From contig JAHCAT010000010.1 in assembly GCA_019634735.1 (NCBI GenBank), forward strand, positions 99,679 through 163,678: a stretch of 64,000 bases of DNA. The letters are read 5' to 3'. Shown here one piece after another: positions 47,547-58,193 of this stretch. How positions within the stretch are numbered: position 1 is the stretch's first letter; every line of letters begins with the position of its first letter. Below the pieces are notes generated by a model. The model saw only the letters and a list, made by a program, of their open reading frames with translations, had not been told where the DNA came from and searched no databases. A program made the translations under genes and the position numbers. This DNA is from Lysobacterales bacterium. Its GTDB lineage: Bacteria > Pseudomonadota > Gammaproteobacteria > Xanthomonadales > UBA2363.

Positions 47547-47893
47547 GTGCTAGCTGAGTACTTTCCCATCGCGGTGTTCCTGGGCGTCGCCACCGGCCTG
47601 GGCCTGGTCCTGCTGGCGATCGGCCAGCTGATCTCGCCGAAGCGTCCGGAAGCCGAGAAGGGTTCGCCCTACGAGTGCGGCTTCGAGGCCTTCGAGGATG
47701 CCCGCGCCCGTTTCGACGTGCGCTACTACCTGATCGCGATCCTGTTCATCGTGTTCGATCTGGAAATCGCCTTCCTGTTCCCCTGGGCGCTGGTGTTCGA
47801 CGCCATCGGCATGGAGGCGATCATCGCCATGGCCGTGTTCCTGGGCATCCTGGTGATCGGCTTCGTCTACGAATGGAAGAAGGGGGCGCTGGA

Positions 47894-47903
<10 letters not shown>
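47547..47903 (+). CDS. nuoA: NADH-quinone oxidoreductase subunit A
   Basis: A 118-residue complex I membrane subunit with three transmembrane helices. The GTG start at 47547 follows GGAGG at 7 bp and yields [19 protein letters not shown], the usual N-terminus; an ATG at 47517 lacks this support. The conserved loop [20 protein letters not shown] contains the quinone-site Cys. It overlaps nuoB by about 10 bp. Confidence 0.95.
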
Positions 47904-48463
<560 letters not shown>

Positions 48464-48474
48464 GGAGTGCAGGC

Positions 48475-49209
48475 GTGACAGACGCGAACAGCGACGGCCT
48501 CGGCGGCCGTCTCCAGGCACACTTCGGCGCCCGCCTTCTGGGCCTGGCCGAGGCGGGCGGCGAGACCACCATCGAACTGGCGCCCGGCGACTGGGACTCG
48601 GCCTGCCGGGAACTGCGCGACGCCTTCGGCTTCGAGCAGCTGGTCGACCTGTGCGGTGTCGACTACCTGGGCTACGGCGAGGGCGAGTGGGACGTCTCCG
48701 ACGTCAGCGCCGAGGGCTTCTCGCGCGGCGTCGAGGGCATCGCCGGCCCCGGCCGCTTCCGCTGGGAGGACCGCCCGGCCGCGGCCACCGCGCCGCGCCG
48801 CTACGCGGTGGTCGCCCACCTGCTGTCGGTGTCGCGCAACCTGCGCCTGCGCATCCGCTGCTTCGCGCCCGACGACGCGTTGCCGGTGGTTCCCTCGCTG
48901 TGCGAGGTGTGGCCGGGCGTCAACTGGTTCGAGCGCGAGGCCTTCGACCTGTACGGCGTGGTCTTCGAGGGCCATCCGGACCTGCGCCGCATCCTCACCG
49001 ACTACGGCTTCATCGGCCACCCGTTCCGCAAGGATTTCCCGCTGATCGGCAACGTCGAGGTCCGCTACGACCCGGAGAAGGGCAGGGTGGTCTACGAGCC
49101 GGTGACCTCGGTGGAGCCGCGCGTCGGCGTGCCGCGCGTGGTCCGCGACGACGCCCGTTTCGAAACCGCCCGCGCCGAGTCGGTCGCGCGCCGCGCTGCC
49201 GGGGACTGA
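48475..49209 (+). CDS. nuoC: NADH-quinone oxidoreductase subunit C
   Basis: A 244-residue 30-kDa subunit of the peripheral arm, not fused to NuoD as it is in E. coli. GAGGAGTG precedes the GTG start. The signature WYEREAFDLFG appears as [19 protein letters not shown], then [19 protein letters not shown]. It ends 2 bp before nuoD. Confidence 0.95.
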   Translation: MTDANSDGLGGRLQAHFGARLLGLAEAGGETTIELAPGDWDSACRELRDAFGFEQLVDLCGVDYLGYGEGEWDVSDVSAEGFSRGVEGIAGPGRFRWEDRPAAATAPRRYAVVAHLLSVSRNLRLRIRCFAPDDALPVVPSLCEVWPGVNWFEREAFDLYGVVFEGHPDLRRILTDYGFIGHPFRKDFPLIGNVEVRYDPEKGRVVYEPVTSVEPRVGVPRVVRDDARFETARAESVARRAAGD

Positions 49210-49211
49210 AC

Positions 49212-50462
49212 ATGGAGATCCAGAGCTACACCATGAACTTCGGGCCGCAGCATCCGGCGGCCCACGGCGTGCTGCGCCTGGTCCTGGAGATGGAGGGCGA
49301 GACCGTGCTGCGCGCCGACCCGCACGTCGGCCTGCTGCACCGCGCCACCGAGAAGCTGGCGGAATCCAAGCCGTTCAACCAGTCGATCGGCTACATGGAT
49401 CGGCTCGACTACGTGTCGATGATGTGCAACGAGCACGCCTACGTGCGCGCCATCGAGGCCCTGATGGGCATCGAGGCGCCGGTGCGCGCCCAGTACATCC
49501 GCACGATGTTCGACGAGATCACCCGCATCCTGAATCACCTGATGTGGGTCGGAACCAACGGCCTCGACCTCGGCGCCATGGCGATGTTCCTGTACGCGTT
49601 CCGCGAACGCGAGGAACTGATGGACTGCTACGAGGCGGTCAGCGGCGCGCGCATGCACGCCACCTACTACCGGCCCGGCGGCGTCTACCGCGACCTGCCC
49701 GACGCCATGCCGCGCTACCGCGAGTCGCCCTGGCACAAGGGCAAGGACGTCAAGCGCCTGAACGCCTGGCGCGAGGGCAGCCTGCTCGACTACCTGACCG
49801 CGTTCACCGACGACTTCCCGAAGCGCGTCGACGAGTACGAGACCCTGCTCACCGACAACCGCATCTGGAAGCAGCGCACGGTCGGCATCGGCGTGGTCTC
49901 CCCGGAGCTGGCGCTGGCCTGGGGCATGACCGGCCCGATGCTGCGCGGCTCGGGCATCGCCTGGGACCTGCGCAAGAAGCAGCCCTACGCCATGTACGAC
50001 CGGGTCGACTTCGACATCCCGGTCGGCGTCAACGGCGACTGCTACGACCGCTACCTGGTGCGCATCGAGGAGATGCGCCAGTCCAACCGCATCATCCGGC
50101 AGTGCCTGGACTGGCTGCGCGCCAATCCCGGCCCGGTGATGCTGGACAACTACAAGGTCGCGCCGCCGTCCCGCGCCGAGATGAAGGACGACATGGAAGC
50201 GCTGATCCACCACTTCAAGCTGTTCACCGAGGGCTATTCGGTGCCGGCCGGCGAGGTGTACAGCGCGGTCGAGGCGCCCAAGGGCGAGTTCGCCGCCTAC
50301 CTGGTCAGCGACGGCGCCAACAAGCCGTTCCGCCTGAAGCTGCGTGCCCCCGGCTTCGCACACCTTTCCTCGATGGACGCCGTGGTCCGCGGCCACATGC
50401 TGTCCGACGTGGTCGCGATGATCGGCACCTACGACGTGGTGTTCGGGGAGATCGACCGATGA
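49212..50462 (+). CDS. nuoD: NADH-quinone oxidoreductase subunit D
   Basis: A 416-residue 49-kDa subunit lining the quinone site. The start [16 protein letters not shown] holds the quinone-contact His; [12 protein letters not shown] and the closing [19 protein letters not shown] are diagnostic. The first heptamer inverted element lies in the 235-bp gap before nuoE. Confidence 0.97.
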   Translation: MEIQSYTMNFGPQHPAAHGVLRLVLEMEGETVLRADPHVGLLHRATEKLAESKPFNQSIGYMDRLDYVSMMCNEHAYVRAIEALMGIEAPVRAQYIRTMFDEITRILNHLMWVGTNGLDLGAMAMFLYAFREREELMDCYEAVSGARMHATYYRPGGVYRDLPDAMPRYRESPWHKGKDVKRLNAWREGSLLDYLTAFTDDFPKRVDEYETLLTDNRIWKQRTVGIGVVSPELALAWGMTGPMLRGSGIAWDLRKKQPYAMYDRVDFDIPVGVNGDCYDRYLVRIEEMRQSNRIIRQCLDWLRANPGPVMLDNYKVAPPSRAEMKDDMEALIHHFKLFTEGYSVPAGEVYSAVEAPKGEFAAYLVSDGANKPFRLKLRAPGFAHLSSMDAVVRGHMLSDVVAMIGTYDVVFGEIDR

Positions 50463-50499
50463 TTCGGATGGCGTCCGTCACGGTACCGGGATCTTCGGG

Positions 50500-50661
50500 T
50501 CCGGGACCGGGGACCGGGGACCGGGGACCGGACAGGAACTGCCGCTCCTGGGTGCTCAGCGCCCGCGCCCCGGTTGGGGCAGCGCGGAATGCGCGCCGGT
50601 CTGCCAACGTCGTCGCGATGCCCGCCTTTCCCCGGTCCCCGGTCCCCGGTCCCCGGTCCCC
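50500..50661. repeat. GGGGACC inverted-arm element, nuoD/nuoE junction
   Basis: Forward arm of about four GGGGACC units (50500-50531), a core of about 98 bp, then an inverted arm of about five GGTCCCC units (50630-50661). The arms can pair as a long stem. It starts 37 bp after nuoD and ends 36 bp before nuoE, and the core shows no gene. Confidence 0.9.
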
Positions 50662-50697
50662 GATCTCCACCAAGCCTCAGCGCTCCGAGGGTCGCGC

Positions 50698-51225
50698 ATG
50701 AAAGCCACCGGCAACTTCGAAGCCGTCAAGGACGTCGACCCGGCGCAGGTGCTGTCGGCCGGTACCCGTGCCCACATCGATCACTGGCTGGCCAAGTTCC
50801 CGCCCGACCGCAAGCGCTCGGCGGTGATCCAGGGCCTGTTCGCCGCGCAGCAGGAGAACGGCGGGCACCTGACCGACGAGCTGATCGCCGCGGTCGCCCG
50901 TTACCTCGAGATTCCGCCGGTCTGGGCCTTTGAGGTCGCCAGCTTCTACTCGATGTTCGAGCTGGCGCCGGTCGGCCGCCACAACGTCGCGATCTGCACC
51001 AACATCTCGTGCTGGCTGAACGGCGCCGAGGACATCGTCCGCCATTGCGAGGGCAAACTGGGCGTGCGCCTGGGCGAGAGCACCGCCGACGGCCGCATCT
51101 ACCTCAAGCGCGAGGAGGAGTGCCTGGCGGCCTGCTGCGGCGCGCCGATGATGGTGGTCGACGGCCACTACCACGAGAACCTGACACCGGCGAAGGTCGA
51201 CGAGATCCTCGACGGTCTGGAGTGA
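50698..51225 (+). CDS. nuoE: NADH-quinone oxidoreductase subunit E
   Basis: A 175-residue 24-kDa thioredoxin-fold subunit carrying 2Fe-2S cluster N1a. Ligand Cys residues are in [14 protein letters not shown] and [13 protein letters not shown]. It overlaps nuoF by one base (TGATG). Confidence 0.95.
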   Translation: MKATGNFEAVKDVDPAQVLSAGTRAHIDHWLAKFPPDRKRSAVIQGLFAAQQENGGHLTDELIAAVARYLEIPPVWAFEVASFYSMFELAPVGRHNVAICTNISCWLNGAEDIVRHCEGKLGVRLGESTADGRIYLKREEECLAACCGAPMMVVDGHYHENLTPAKVDEILDGLE

Positions 51226-52568
51226 TGGCAAGCATGGCGCAGCACGAATCCCGCGGGCCGGTCGGCCCGGCCCCCCAGGCCCACAACGTCGTCTACACGA
51301 CGCTGCACTTCGACACGCCCTGGAGCTACGACAGCTACCTGAAGGCCGGCGGCTGGCAGGCCTGGCGCAAGATCCTCGCCGAGAAGCCGGACCCGGCCTG
51401 GGTGATCGACCAGGTCAAGGCCAGCGGCCTGCGCGGCCGTGGCGGCGCGGGCTTCCCTACCGGCCTGAAGTGGAGCTTCATGCCGCGCAGCGCGCCCGGC
51501 CAGAAGTACATCCTGTGCAACTCCGACGAGTCCGAGCCGGGCACCTGCAAGGACCGCGACATCCTGCGCTACAACCCGCACGCGGTGCTCGAGGGCATGG
51601 CGATCGCCTGCTACGCCACCGGCTCCACGGTGGCCTACAACTACATGCGCGGCGAGTTCCACCACGAGCCCTTCGAGCACATCGAGCAGGCCCTGAAGGA
51701 CGCCTACGCGCACGGCTGGCTGGGCCGCGACATCCAGGGCTCGGGCATCGACGTCGACATCCACAACGCGCTCGGCGCCGGCGCCTACATCTGCGGCGAG
51801 GAAACCGCCCTGATGGAATCGCTGGAGGGCAAGAAGGGCCAGCCGCGCTTCAAGCCGCCGTTCCCGGCCAACTTCGGCCTGTACGGCAAGCCGACCACCA
51901 TCAACAACACCGAGACCTACGCCTCGGTGCCGGCGATCCTGCGCAACGGCGCGCAGTGGTTCCTGGAACTGGGCAAGCCCAACAACGGCGGCGCCAAGGT
52001 GTTCTCGGTGTCCGGGCACGTCGCCCGACCGGGCAACTACGAGGTGCGCCTGGGCACGCCGTTCGCCGACCTGCTGGAGCTGGCCGGCGGCATGCGCGGC
52101 GGGCGCGCCCTGAAGGCGGTGATCCCCGGCGGCTCGTCGATGCCGGTGCTGCCCGGCGAGGTGATGATGGGCTGCACCATGGACTACGACTCGATCCAGA
52201 AGGCCGGCTCCGGCCTGGGTTCGGGCGCGGTCATCGTCATGGACGAGACCACCTGCATGGTGCGCGCCTGCCAGCGCATCGCCCGCTTCTACTACGCGGA
52301 GTCCTGCGGCCAGTGCACGCCCTGCCGCGAGGGCACCGGCTGGATGTACCGGATGCTGACCCGGATCGTCGAGGGCAAGGCGACCCTCGCCGACGTCGAG
52401 ATGCTGCGCGAGGCCGCCGGGCAGATCGAGGGCCACACCATCTGCGCCTTCGGCGAGGCCGCCGCCTGGCCGGTGCAGGGTTTCCTGCGCCACTACTGGC
52501 ACGAGTTCGAACACTACGTGCGCCACGGCCGCTCGATGGTCGCGGGCGCGGTGGGGGTGGCGGCATGA
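51225..52568 (+). CDS. nuoF: NADH-quinone oxidoreductase subunit F
   Basis: A 447-residue 51-kDa subunit binding NADH, FMN and 4Fe-4S cluster N3. The NADH/FMN loop is [17 protein letters not shown]; cluster ligands are in [16 protein letters not shown] and a later Cys in [14 protein letters not shown]. An ATG at 51234 is an alternative start. Confidence 0.96.
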   Translation: MASMAQHESRGPVGPAPQAHNVVYTTLHFDTPWSYDSYLKAGGWQAWRKILAEKPDPAWVIDQVKASGLRGRGGAGFPTGLKWSFMPRSAPGQKYILCNSDESEPGTCKDRDILRYNPHAVLEGMAIACYATGSTVAYNYMRGEFHHEPFEHIEQALKDAYAHGWLGRDIQGSGIDVDIHNALGAGAYICGEETALMESLEGKKGQPRFKPPFPANFGLYGKPTTINNTETYASVPAILRNGAQWFLELGKPNNGGAKVFSVSGHVARPGNYEVRLGTPFADLLELAGGMRGGRALKAVIPGGSSMPVLPGEVMMGCTMDYDSIQKAGSGLGSGAVIVMDETTCMVRACQRIARFYYAESCGQCTPCREGTGWMYRMLTRIVEGKATLADVEMLREAAGQIEGHTICAFGEAAAWPVQGFLRHYWHEFEHYVRHGRSMVAGAVGVAA

Positions 52569-52599
52569 GCTGCGCGATCGCCTGTAGGGGTCTTGCAGT

Positions 52600-52767
52600 C
52601 GGGACCGGGGACCGGGGACCGGGGACCGGTTTCCGCCGGCACGACATGCTTCGCCCTGATCTGCAGCGCTCGACGAGCGTCGGCTCGCCCGATCCGATCC
52701 GGCTGACGGCAGCGACGCACCTGCGGCTGCCTGTTTCCCGGTCCCCGGTCCCCGGTCCCCTGTCCCC
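52600..52767. repeat. GGGGACC inverted-arm element, nuoF/nuoG junction
   Basis: Forward arm of four units (52600-52630), a core of about 104 bp, then an inverted arm (52735-52767) of three clean GGTCCCC units and a varied fourth. It starts 31 bp after nuoF and ends 21 bp before nuoG. The core is unlike that of the other junctions. Confidence 0.9.
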
Positions 52768-52788
52768 CATCACCCACGAGGTGCGCCG

Positions 52789-55140
52789 ATGAGCGCGCAA
52801 ACCGGCCTGCCGCAGCAGGACCTGGTCACCATCGAAGTCGACGGCCGCCCGGTCGCGGTGCCCAAGGGCAGCATGATCATCCAGGCGACCGACAGCATCG
52901 GCGTGCCGGTGCCGCGCTTCTGCTACCACAAGAAGCTGCCGATCGCCGCCAACTGCCGGATGTGCCTGGTCGAGGTCGAGAAGTCGCCGAAGCCGATGCC
53001 AGCCTGCGCGACGCCGGTCATGGACGGCATGAAGGTGTTCACCCGCTCCGAGCGGGCGCTGAAGTCGCAGCGCAACGTCATGGAGTTCCTGCTGATCAAC
53101 CACCCGCTGGACTGCCCGATCTGCGACCAGGGCGGCGAGTGCGAGCTGCAGGACGTGGCGATGGGCTACGGCCGCTCGGTCAGCCGCTTCGCCGAACGCA
53201 AGCGCGTGGTCGCCGACGAGGACCTGGGACCGCTGATCGCCACCGACATGACCCGGTGCATCCACTGCACCCGCTGCGTGCGCTTCATGACCGAGATCGC
53301 CGGCACCACCGAGCTGGGTGGCATGGGACGCGGCGAGCACCTGGAGATCGGCACCTACGTCGGCAAGTCCATCGAGTCCGAGCTGGGCGGCAACATCATC
53401 GACGTCTGCCCGGTCGGCGCCCTGACCAACAAGGTGTTCCGCTACCGGGCCCGGCCCTGGGAGCTGGTCGCCCGCGAGTCGGTGGGCTACCACGACGCCC
53501 TGCATTCCAACCTGTTCCTGCACGTGCGCCGCGGCGAGGTGCTGCGCACGGTGCCGCGCGACAATGAGGCGGTCAACGAGACCTGGCTGTCCGACCGCGA
53601 CCGCTGGTCGCACCAGGGCCTGTACGCGGCCGACCGCGTGACCGCGCCGCTGCTGCGCCGCGACGGCGTGCTGCGCGAGGTCGACTGGCCGACCGCACTG
53701 GCGCACGCCGCCGATCTGCTGCGCGACGCGCCGCTCGGCCAGACCGGCTTCCTGGTCGGACCGGCGACCTCCTGCGAGGAGGGCACGCTGCTGGCGCGTC
53801 TGGCCCGCCACCTGGGCTGCCGGGGCATCGACCACCGCCTGGGCCAGGTGGACTTTTCCGACGACGGCACCACGCAGGCCCAGGCAGGCTCGGCGCTGCC
53901 GCTGGCCGACATCGAAGGCGCCGGTGCCGTGGTGCTGGTCGGTTGCGACCCGCATCGCGAGGCGCCGCTGCTCGGTCATCGTGTGCGCAAGGCCGCGCGC
54001 AACGGCGCGGCGGTGGTGTCCGTCAACCCGGTCGACTTCGCCGCCACCTATCCCCTGGCCGGACGGCGGATCGCGGCGCCGTCGGCCCTGGTCGGCCGGC
54101 TCGCCCGCCTGGCCGGCGCGGTCCTGTCGGCTGCCGGCAAGCCGGCGCCGTCCTGGCTGGCGGCCCTGGCCGGCGGCACACCCGATGCCGACGACCAGGC
54201 GCTGGCCGGCGTGCTCGCCGGCCGCCCCGGGGCCGTGGTGATCGTCGGCGACCAGGCCAACCGCAGCGGCCAGGCCGCGGCGCTGCGGGCGCTGGCGCGA
54301 CTGCTTGCCGATGCCCTGGGCGGCGCCTGCAACGTCATGCCGGCCGGCAGCAACGGCGTCGGACTGGCGCGCAGCGGCGTGCTGCCGGCGGCGGCCGATG
54401 GCACCGCAGGCGCCCAGCTCGAGAAGCCGCGCCCGGCCTACGTGCTCTACAACGCCGAACTGCTCGATTTCGCCGAGCCGGCCCGCGCCCGTGCGGCGCT
54501 GCGCCAGGCGCGCACCATCGCCTTCTGCGCGCATGCCGGCGAGGCCCTGCGCGAGGTCGCCGAGCTGGTCCTGCCGATCGGCCTGCTGCCCGAGATCGAC
54601 GCCACCCTCGTCAATGTCGATGGCCTGCACCAGCAAGTGGTGGCCGGCGGCCGGCTGCCGGGCAGCGCGCAGCCCGGCTGGCGCCTGCTGCGCGCCCTGG
54701 CCGAGCTGGTCCAGGCCCCGGGCTTCGAGTTCGAGGACCTGGCCGGTCTGCGCGCCACCCTGACGCTGGAGGCCGCAATGCCCGCGGGCGGCGCGGCGGT
54801 GACCGCGCCGGCGGCGCCCGCCCCGGGTGGCGAGGGCCTGGAGCGCATCGCGGTGCTGCCCCTGTATCGCGTCGATGCCGTGGTCCGGCGTGCGCCGGCC
54901 TTGCAGGCGACGCCGCTGTCCCGTCCGCCGGCGATCGCGCTGGCGCCCGCCGAGGCCGAGCGCCTGGGGCTGGCCGACGGCCAGCCGGCGCTGGCCAGCG
55001 CCGGCGGCGCAAGCGTGCAGCTGCCGGTGCGGATCGATCCGGCCCTGCCCGAGGGCGCGGTGGCCGTCGACGCCGGATTCGAGCAGACCGCCGCGCTGCC
55101 CGCCGCCGGCCGGCTGCGCATCGAGGGAGTACGGCCGTGA
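52789..55140 (+). CDS. nuoG: NADH-quinone oxidoreductase subunit G
   Basis: A 783-residue 75-kDa subunit with several Fe-S clusters. Early ligands are in [33 protein letters not shown], and [13 protein letters not shown] with [12 protein letters not shown] molybdopterin-oxidoreductase-like domain of about 500 residues follows, without an active site. It is shorter than the 908-residue E. coli protein. Its stop overlaps the nuoH GTG start. Confidence 0.95.
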   Translation: MSAQTGLPQQDLVTIEVDGRPVAVPKGSMIIQATDSIGVPVPRFCYHKKLPIAANCRMCLVEVEKSPKPMPACATPVMDGMKVFTRSERALKSQRNVMEFLLINHPLDCPICDQGGECELQDVAMGYGRSVSRFAERKRVVADEDLGPLIATDMTRCIHCTRCVRFMTEIAGTTELGGMGRGEHLEIGTYVGKSIESELGGNIIDVCPVGALTNKVFRYRARPWELVARESVGYHDALHSNLFLHVRRGEVLRTVPRDNEAVNETWLSDRDRWSHQGLYAADRVTAPLLRRDGVLREVDWPTALAHAADLLRDAPLGQTGFLVGPATSCEEGTLLARLARHLGCRGIDHRLGQVDFSDDGTTQAQAGSALPLADIEGAGAVVLVGCDPHREAPLLGHRVRKAARNGAAVVSVNPVDFAATYPLAGRRIAAPSALVGRLARLAGAVLSAAGKPAPSWLAALAGGTPDADDQALAGVLAGRPGAVVIVGDQANRSGQAAALRALARLLADALGGACNVMPAGSNGVGLARSGVLPAAADGTAGAQLEKPRPAYVLYNAELLDFAEPARARAALRQARTIAFCAHAGEALREVAELVLPIGLLPEIDATLVNVDGLHQQVVAGGRLPGSAQPGWRLLRALAELVQAPGFEFEDLAGLRATLTLEAAMPAGGAAVTAPAAPAPGGEGLERIAVLPLYRVDAVVRRAPALQATPLSRPPAIALAPAEAERLGLADGQPALASAGGASVQLPVRIDPALPEGAVAVDAGFEQTAALPAAGRLRIEGVRP

Positions 55141-56198
55141 TCGAGGCGATCCGAGAGTTCTTCCTGGGCTTCGGGGCGTTCGGCCTGCTGCTGTGGACCC
55201 TGGTCAAGATCCTGGCCATCGTCCTGCCGGTGGTGCTCGGCGTCGCCATGTACGTGCTGTTCGAGCGCAAGGTGCTGGGCTGGATGCACGTCCGCCATGG
55301 CCCGGTGTACGTGGGCCGGATCTTCGGCATCGGCTGGATCCAGCCGTTCGCCGACGTCGTCAAGCTGCTGCTCAAGGAAGTGGTGCGGCCGACCAACGCG
55401 CACGGCTTCCTGTTCTACCTGGCGCCGATCCTGGCGCTGGCGCCGGCGCTCGCCGCCTGGGCGGTGGTGCCGTTCGACGACGGCGTGGTGCTGGCCGACA
55501 TCAACGCCGGCCTGCTGTACCTGCTGGCGATGACCTCGATGGGCGTGTACGGCATCATCCTGGCCGGCTGGGCGTCGAACTCCAAGTACGCCTTCCTCGG
55601 CGCGATGCGTTCGGCCGCCCAGGTGGTCAGCTACGAGATCGCCATGGGCTTCGCCCTGGTCGGCGTGCTGGTCGCCGCCGGTTCGCTCAACCTCAGCACC
55701 ATCGTCCAGGCCCAGGACGGCCCGGGCGGCGCGCTCAACTGGTTCTGGCTGCCGCTGTTGCCGCTGTTCCTGGTCTATTTCATCTCAGGCGTCGCCGAGA
55801 CCAACCGCGCGCCGTTCGACGTCGCCGAGGGCGAGTCGGAGATCGTCGCCGGCTTCCATGTCGAATACGCGGGTTCCGCGTTCGCGCTGTTCTTCCTGGC
55901 CGAATACGCGAACATGATCCTGATCGCCTTCCTGACCGCCGTGCTGTTTATGGGCGGCTGGTTGTCGCCGTTCCCGGAGAGCGTGCCGGTGCTGGGCGTC
56001 GACGGCTGGTGGTGGCTGGCGGTGAAGGCGGTGTTCTTCATGTTCACCTTCCTCTGGCTGCGCGCGACCTTCCCGCGCTACCGCTACGACCAGATCATGC
56101 GCCTGGGCTGGAAGGTGTTCATCCCCATCACCATCGTCTGGATCCTGGTCGCCGCGCTGCTGGTGCACTACGGCGTCCTGGTCCAGCAGCAGGCGTAA
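55137..56198 (+). CDS. nuoH: NADH-quinone oxidoreductase subunit H
   Basis: A 353-residue membrane subunit with about eight helices linking the peripheral arm to the proton pumps. Signatures are [47 protein letters not shown] and [19 protein letters not shown]. The GTG start overlaps the nuoG stop (GTGA) behind GAGGGAG. Confidence 0.96.
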   Translation: MIEAIREFFLGFGAFGLLLWTLVKILAIVLPVVLGVAMYVLFERKVLGWMHVRHGPVYVGRIFGIGWIQPFADVVKLLLKEVVRPTNAHGFLFYLAPILALAPALAAWAVVPFDDGVVLADINAGLLYLLAMTSMGVYGIILAGWASNSKYAFLGAMRSAAQVVSYEIAMGFALVGVLVAAGSLNLSTIVQAQDGPGGALNWFWLPLLPLFLVYFISGVAETNRAPFDVAEGESEIVAGFHVEYAGSAFALFFLAEYANMILIAFLTAVLFMGGWLSPFPESVPVLGVDGWWWLAVKAVFFMFTFLWLRATFPRYRYDQIMRLGWKVFIPITIVWILVAALLVHYGVLVQQQA

Positions 56199-56204
56199 TC
56201 GACC

Positions 56205-56693
56205 ATGTCCCGGCTGATCCACTACTTCAAGAGCCTGATGCTGCTGGAGCTGTTCCAGGGCATGGGCCTGACGCTGCGGTACTTCGGCAAGGCCAAGTAC
56301 ACCATGCACTACCCGGAGGAGAAGATCCCCAAGTCGCCGCGCTTCCGCGGCCTGCACGCGCTGCGCCGCTACCCGAACGGCGAGGAGCGCTGCATCGCCT
56401 GCAAGCTGTGCGAGGCGGTCTGCCCGGCGCTGGCGATCACCATCGACTCCGAGCAGCGCGCCGACGGCAGCCGCCGCACCACGCGCTACGACATCGACCT
56501 GTTCAAGTGCATCTACTGCGGCTTCTGCGAGGAGAGCTGCCCGGTCGACTCGATCGTCGAGACCGACATCCACGAGTACCACTTCGAGAACCGCGGCGAG
56601 AACATCGTGACCAAGCCGCAACTGCTGGCGATCGGCGACCGCTTCGAGGCGCAGATCGCCGCCGCGCGCGCGTTCGACGCGCCGTATCGGTGA
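56205..56693 (+). CDS. nuoI: NADH-quinone oxidoreductase subunit I
   Basis: A 162-residue subunit binding two 4Fe-4S clusters (N6a/N6b) through [16 protein letters not shown] and [16 protein letters not shown]. It starts 6 bp after nuoH. The third heptamer element follows in the 177-bp gap before nuoJ. Confidence 0.97.
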   Translation: MSRLIHYFKSLMLLELFQGMGLTLRYFGKAKYTMHYPEEKIPKSPRFRGLHALRRYPNGEERCIACKLCEAVCPALAITIDSEQRADGSRRTTRYDIDLFKCIYCGFCEESCPVDSIVETDIHEYHFENRGENIVTKPQLLAIGDRFEAQIAAARAFDAPYR

Positions 56694-56731
56694 GGGGGGC
56701 GGGATGGCCGTGACCGGGATGCTTGAGGTGT

Positions 56732-56842
56732 GGGGACCGGGGACCGGGGACCGGGGACCGGGCAGAAGCCTTCAAGGCCATTGTCCGCGTACTTCCCGCC
56801 GGCATTCATTCCGGTCCCTGGTCCCCGGTCCCCGGTCCCCGG
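56732..56842. repeat. GGGGACC inverted-arm element, nuoI/nuoJ junction
   Basis: Forward arm of four units (56732-56762), the shortest core (about 48 bp), then an inverted arm of four units (56811-56842), one mutated to GGTCCCT. It starts 38 bp after nuoI and ends 28 bp before the nuoJ start. Confidence 0.9.
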
Positions 56843-56870
56843 GCACCGCTCCCACTGCAAAGGACTGACC

Positions 56871-57497
56871 GTGGACGTGATCGTCAACAACATCGAACTG
56901 ATCGCCTTCTACCTGTTCGGCGGCGTCTGCGTCGCGGCGGCGCTGGCGGTGATCACCGTGCGCAACGCGGTGCACGCCGCGCTGTTCCTGGTGCTGACCT
57001 TCTTCAGCGCCGCCTGCGTCTGGCTGCTGGCGCGCGCCGAGTTCCTGGCGATCGCCCTGGTCCTGGTCTACGTCGGCGCGGTGATGGTGCTGTTCCTGTT
57101 CGTGGTGATGATGCTCGACGTGCGCACCGAGCGCACCCGCGAGGGCTTCATCCGCTACCTGCCGGTCGGCATCCTGGTGGCGGTGGCCATGCTGATGCAG
57201 ATGATCGCCCTGATCGGCGTGCGCCGCCTGGCCGCGCTGCCGCAGCCGGCGCCGGTCCCGGCCGGCCACTCCAACACCGAGGCGGTCGGCATGGCGCTGT
57301 TCACCGACTACGTGCTGCCCTTCGAGATCGCCGCGGTGATCCTCACCGTCGCGATCATCGCCGCCATCGCCCTGACCCTGCGCCGTCGGCCGGGCACACG
57401 CCACCAGGACCCGTCCGCCCAGGTGCGGGTGCGCCGCGAGGACCGCGTGCGGATCGTCTCCATGCCCGCCGAGCCGCGCCGGGAGGTGTCGCCGTGA
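56871..57497 (+). CDS. nuoJ: NADH-quinone oxidoreductase subunit J
   Basis: A 208-residue membrane subunit with five helices. The helix with the conserved pi-bulge region is [20 protein letters not shown]. The GTG at 56871 follows AAAGGA and gives a normal start; upstream the frame runs only through the repeat. A 40-residue charged tail follows the last helix. Its stop overlaps nuoK (GTGA). Confidence 0.94.
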   Translation: MDVIVNNIELIAFYLFGGVCVAAALAVITVRNAVHAALFLVLTFFSAACVWLLARAEFLAIALVLVYVGAVMVLFLFVVMMLDVRTERTREGFIRYLPVGILVAVAMLMQMIALIGVRRLAALPQPAPVPAGHSNTEAVGMALFTDYVLPFEIAAVILTVAIIAAIALTLRRRPGTRHQDPSAQVRVRREDRVRIVSMPAEPRREVSP

Positions 57498-57799
57498 TCA
57501 CCCTCAGCCACTTCCTGGTGCTCGGCGCGGTGCTGTTCTGCATCAGCGTCGCCGGCATCTTCATCAACCGCAAGAACGTCATCATCCTGCTGATGGCGAT
57601 CGAGCTGATGCTGCTGTCGGTGAACTTCAACTTCATCGGCTTCTCGCGGTTCCTGGGCGACATCGACGGCCAGGTCTTCGTGTTCTTCATCCTCACCGTC
57701 GCCGCCGCCGAGTCGGTGATCGGCCTGGCCATCCTGGTCGTGCTGTTCCGCAACCGCGCCACCATCAACGTGGCCGAGCTCGACCGGATGAAGGGCTGA
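57494..57799 (+). CDS. nuoK: NADH-quinone oxidoreductase subunit K
   Basis: A 101-residue three-helix subunit homologous to MrpC. Conserved acids lie in [15 protein letters not shown] and [18 protein letters not shown]. The GTG start at 57494 follows GGGAGGTG and overlaps nuoJ. The 394-bp gap that follows is the longest in the operon. Confidence 0.95.
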   Translation: MITLSHFLVLGAVLFCISVAGIFINRKNVIILLMAIELMLLSVNFNFIGFSRFLGDIDGQVFVFFILTVAAAESVIGLAILVVLFRNRATINVAELDRMKG

Positions 57800-57854
57800 C
57801 CATGGTTCGGAACTTGACGATCGGCGGACTGGCGCAGCGCTGCCCTGTCTGGGC

Positions 57855-58156
57855 GGGGGACCGGGGACCGGGGACCGGGGACCGGGATGTCCCCGGCATC
57901 CGCGTGCTCACGCGCTCCGGGCGCACAGGTATCCCGCTGCGCCGCCTGCACCTGTCCACATCCGCGCCGCACCGCGAGCTTGCCGCGCTTTCCGGTCCCC
58001 GGTCCCCGGTCCCCGGTCCCCGCTCCGGCATCCGCGTGCCCACGCGTTCCGGGCGCACGGGATTCCCGCTGCGCCGCCTGTACCCGTCCGCATCCGCGCC
58101 GCACCGCGATCTTGCCGCGTTTTCCGGTCCCCGGTCCCCGGTCCCCGGTCCCCGCT
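57855..58156. repeat. GGGGACC element with duplicated 132-bp right half, nuoK/nuoL junction
   Basis: One forward arm of four units (57855-57886) and two inverted arms (57991-58024 and 58122-58156). The core plus inverted arm is tandemly duplicated: 57895-58026 and 58027-58158, each 132 bp and nearly identical with scattered substitutions. It fills the gap between nuoK and the nuoL GTG at 58194; I see no gene in it. Confidence 0.9.
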
Positions 58157-58193
58157 CCGGCACCCTTGCCCCGCTCCAGCCTGGAGATTCGGC

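Noticed and set aside
56730..56870. Upstream extension of nuoJ through the heptamer repeat
   Set aside because: The added residues are repeat-encoded (GDRGPGTG type); the GTG at 56871 has a ribosome site and gives the family N-terminus.
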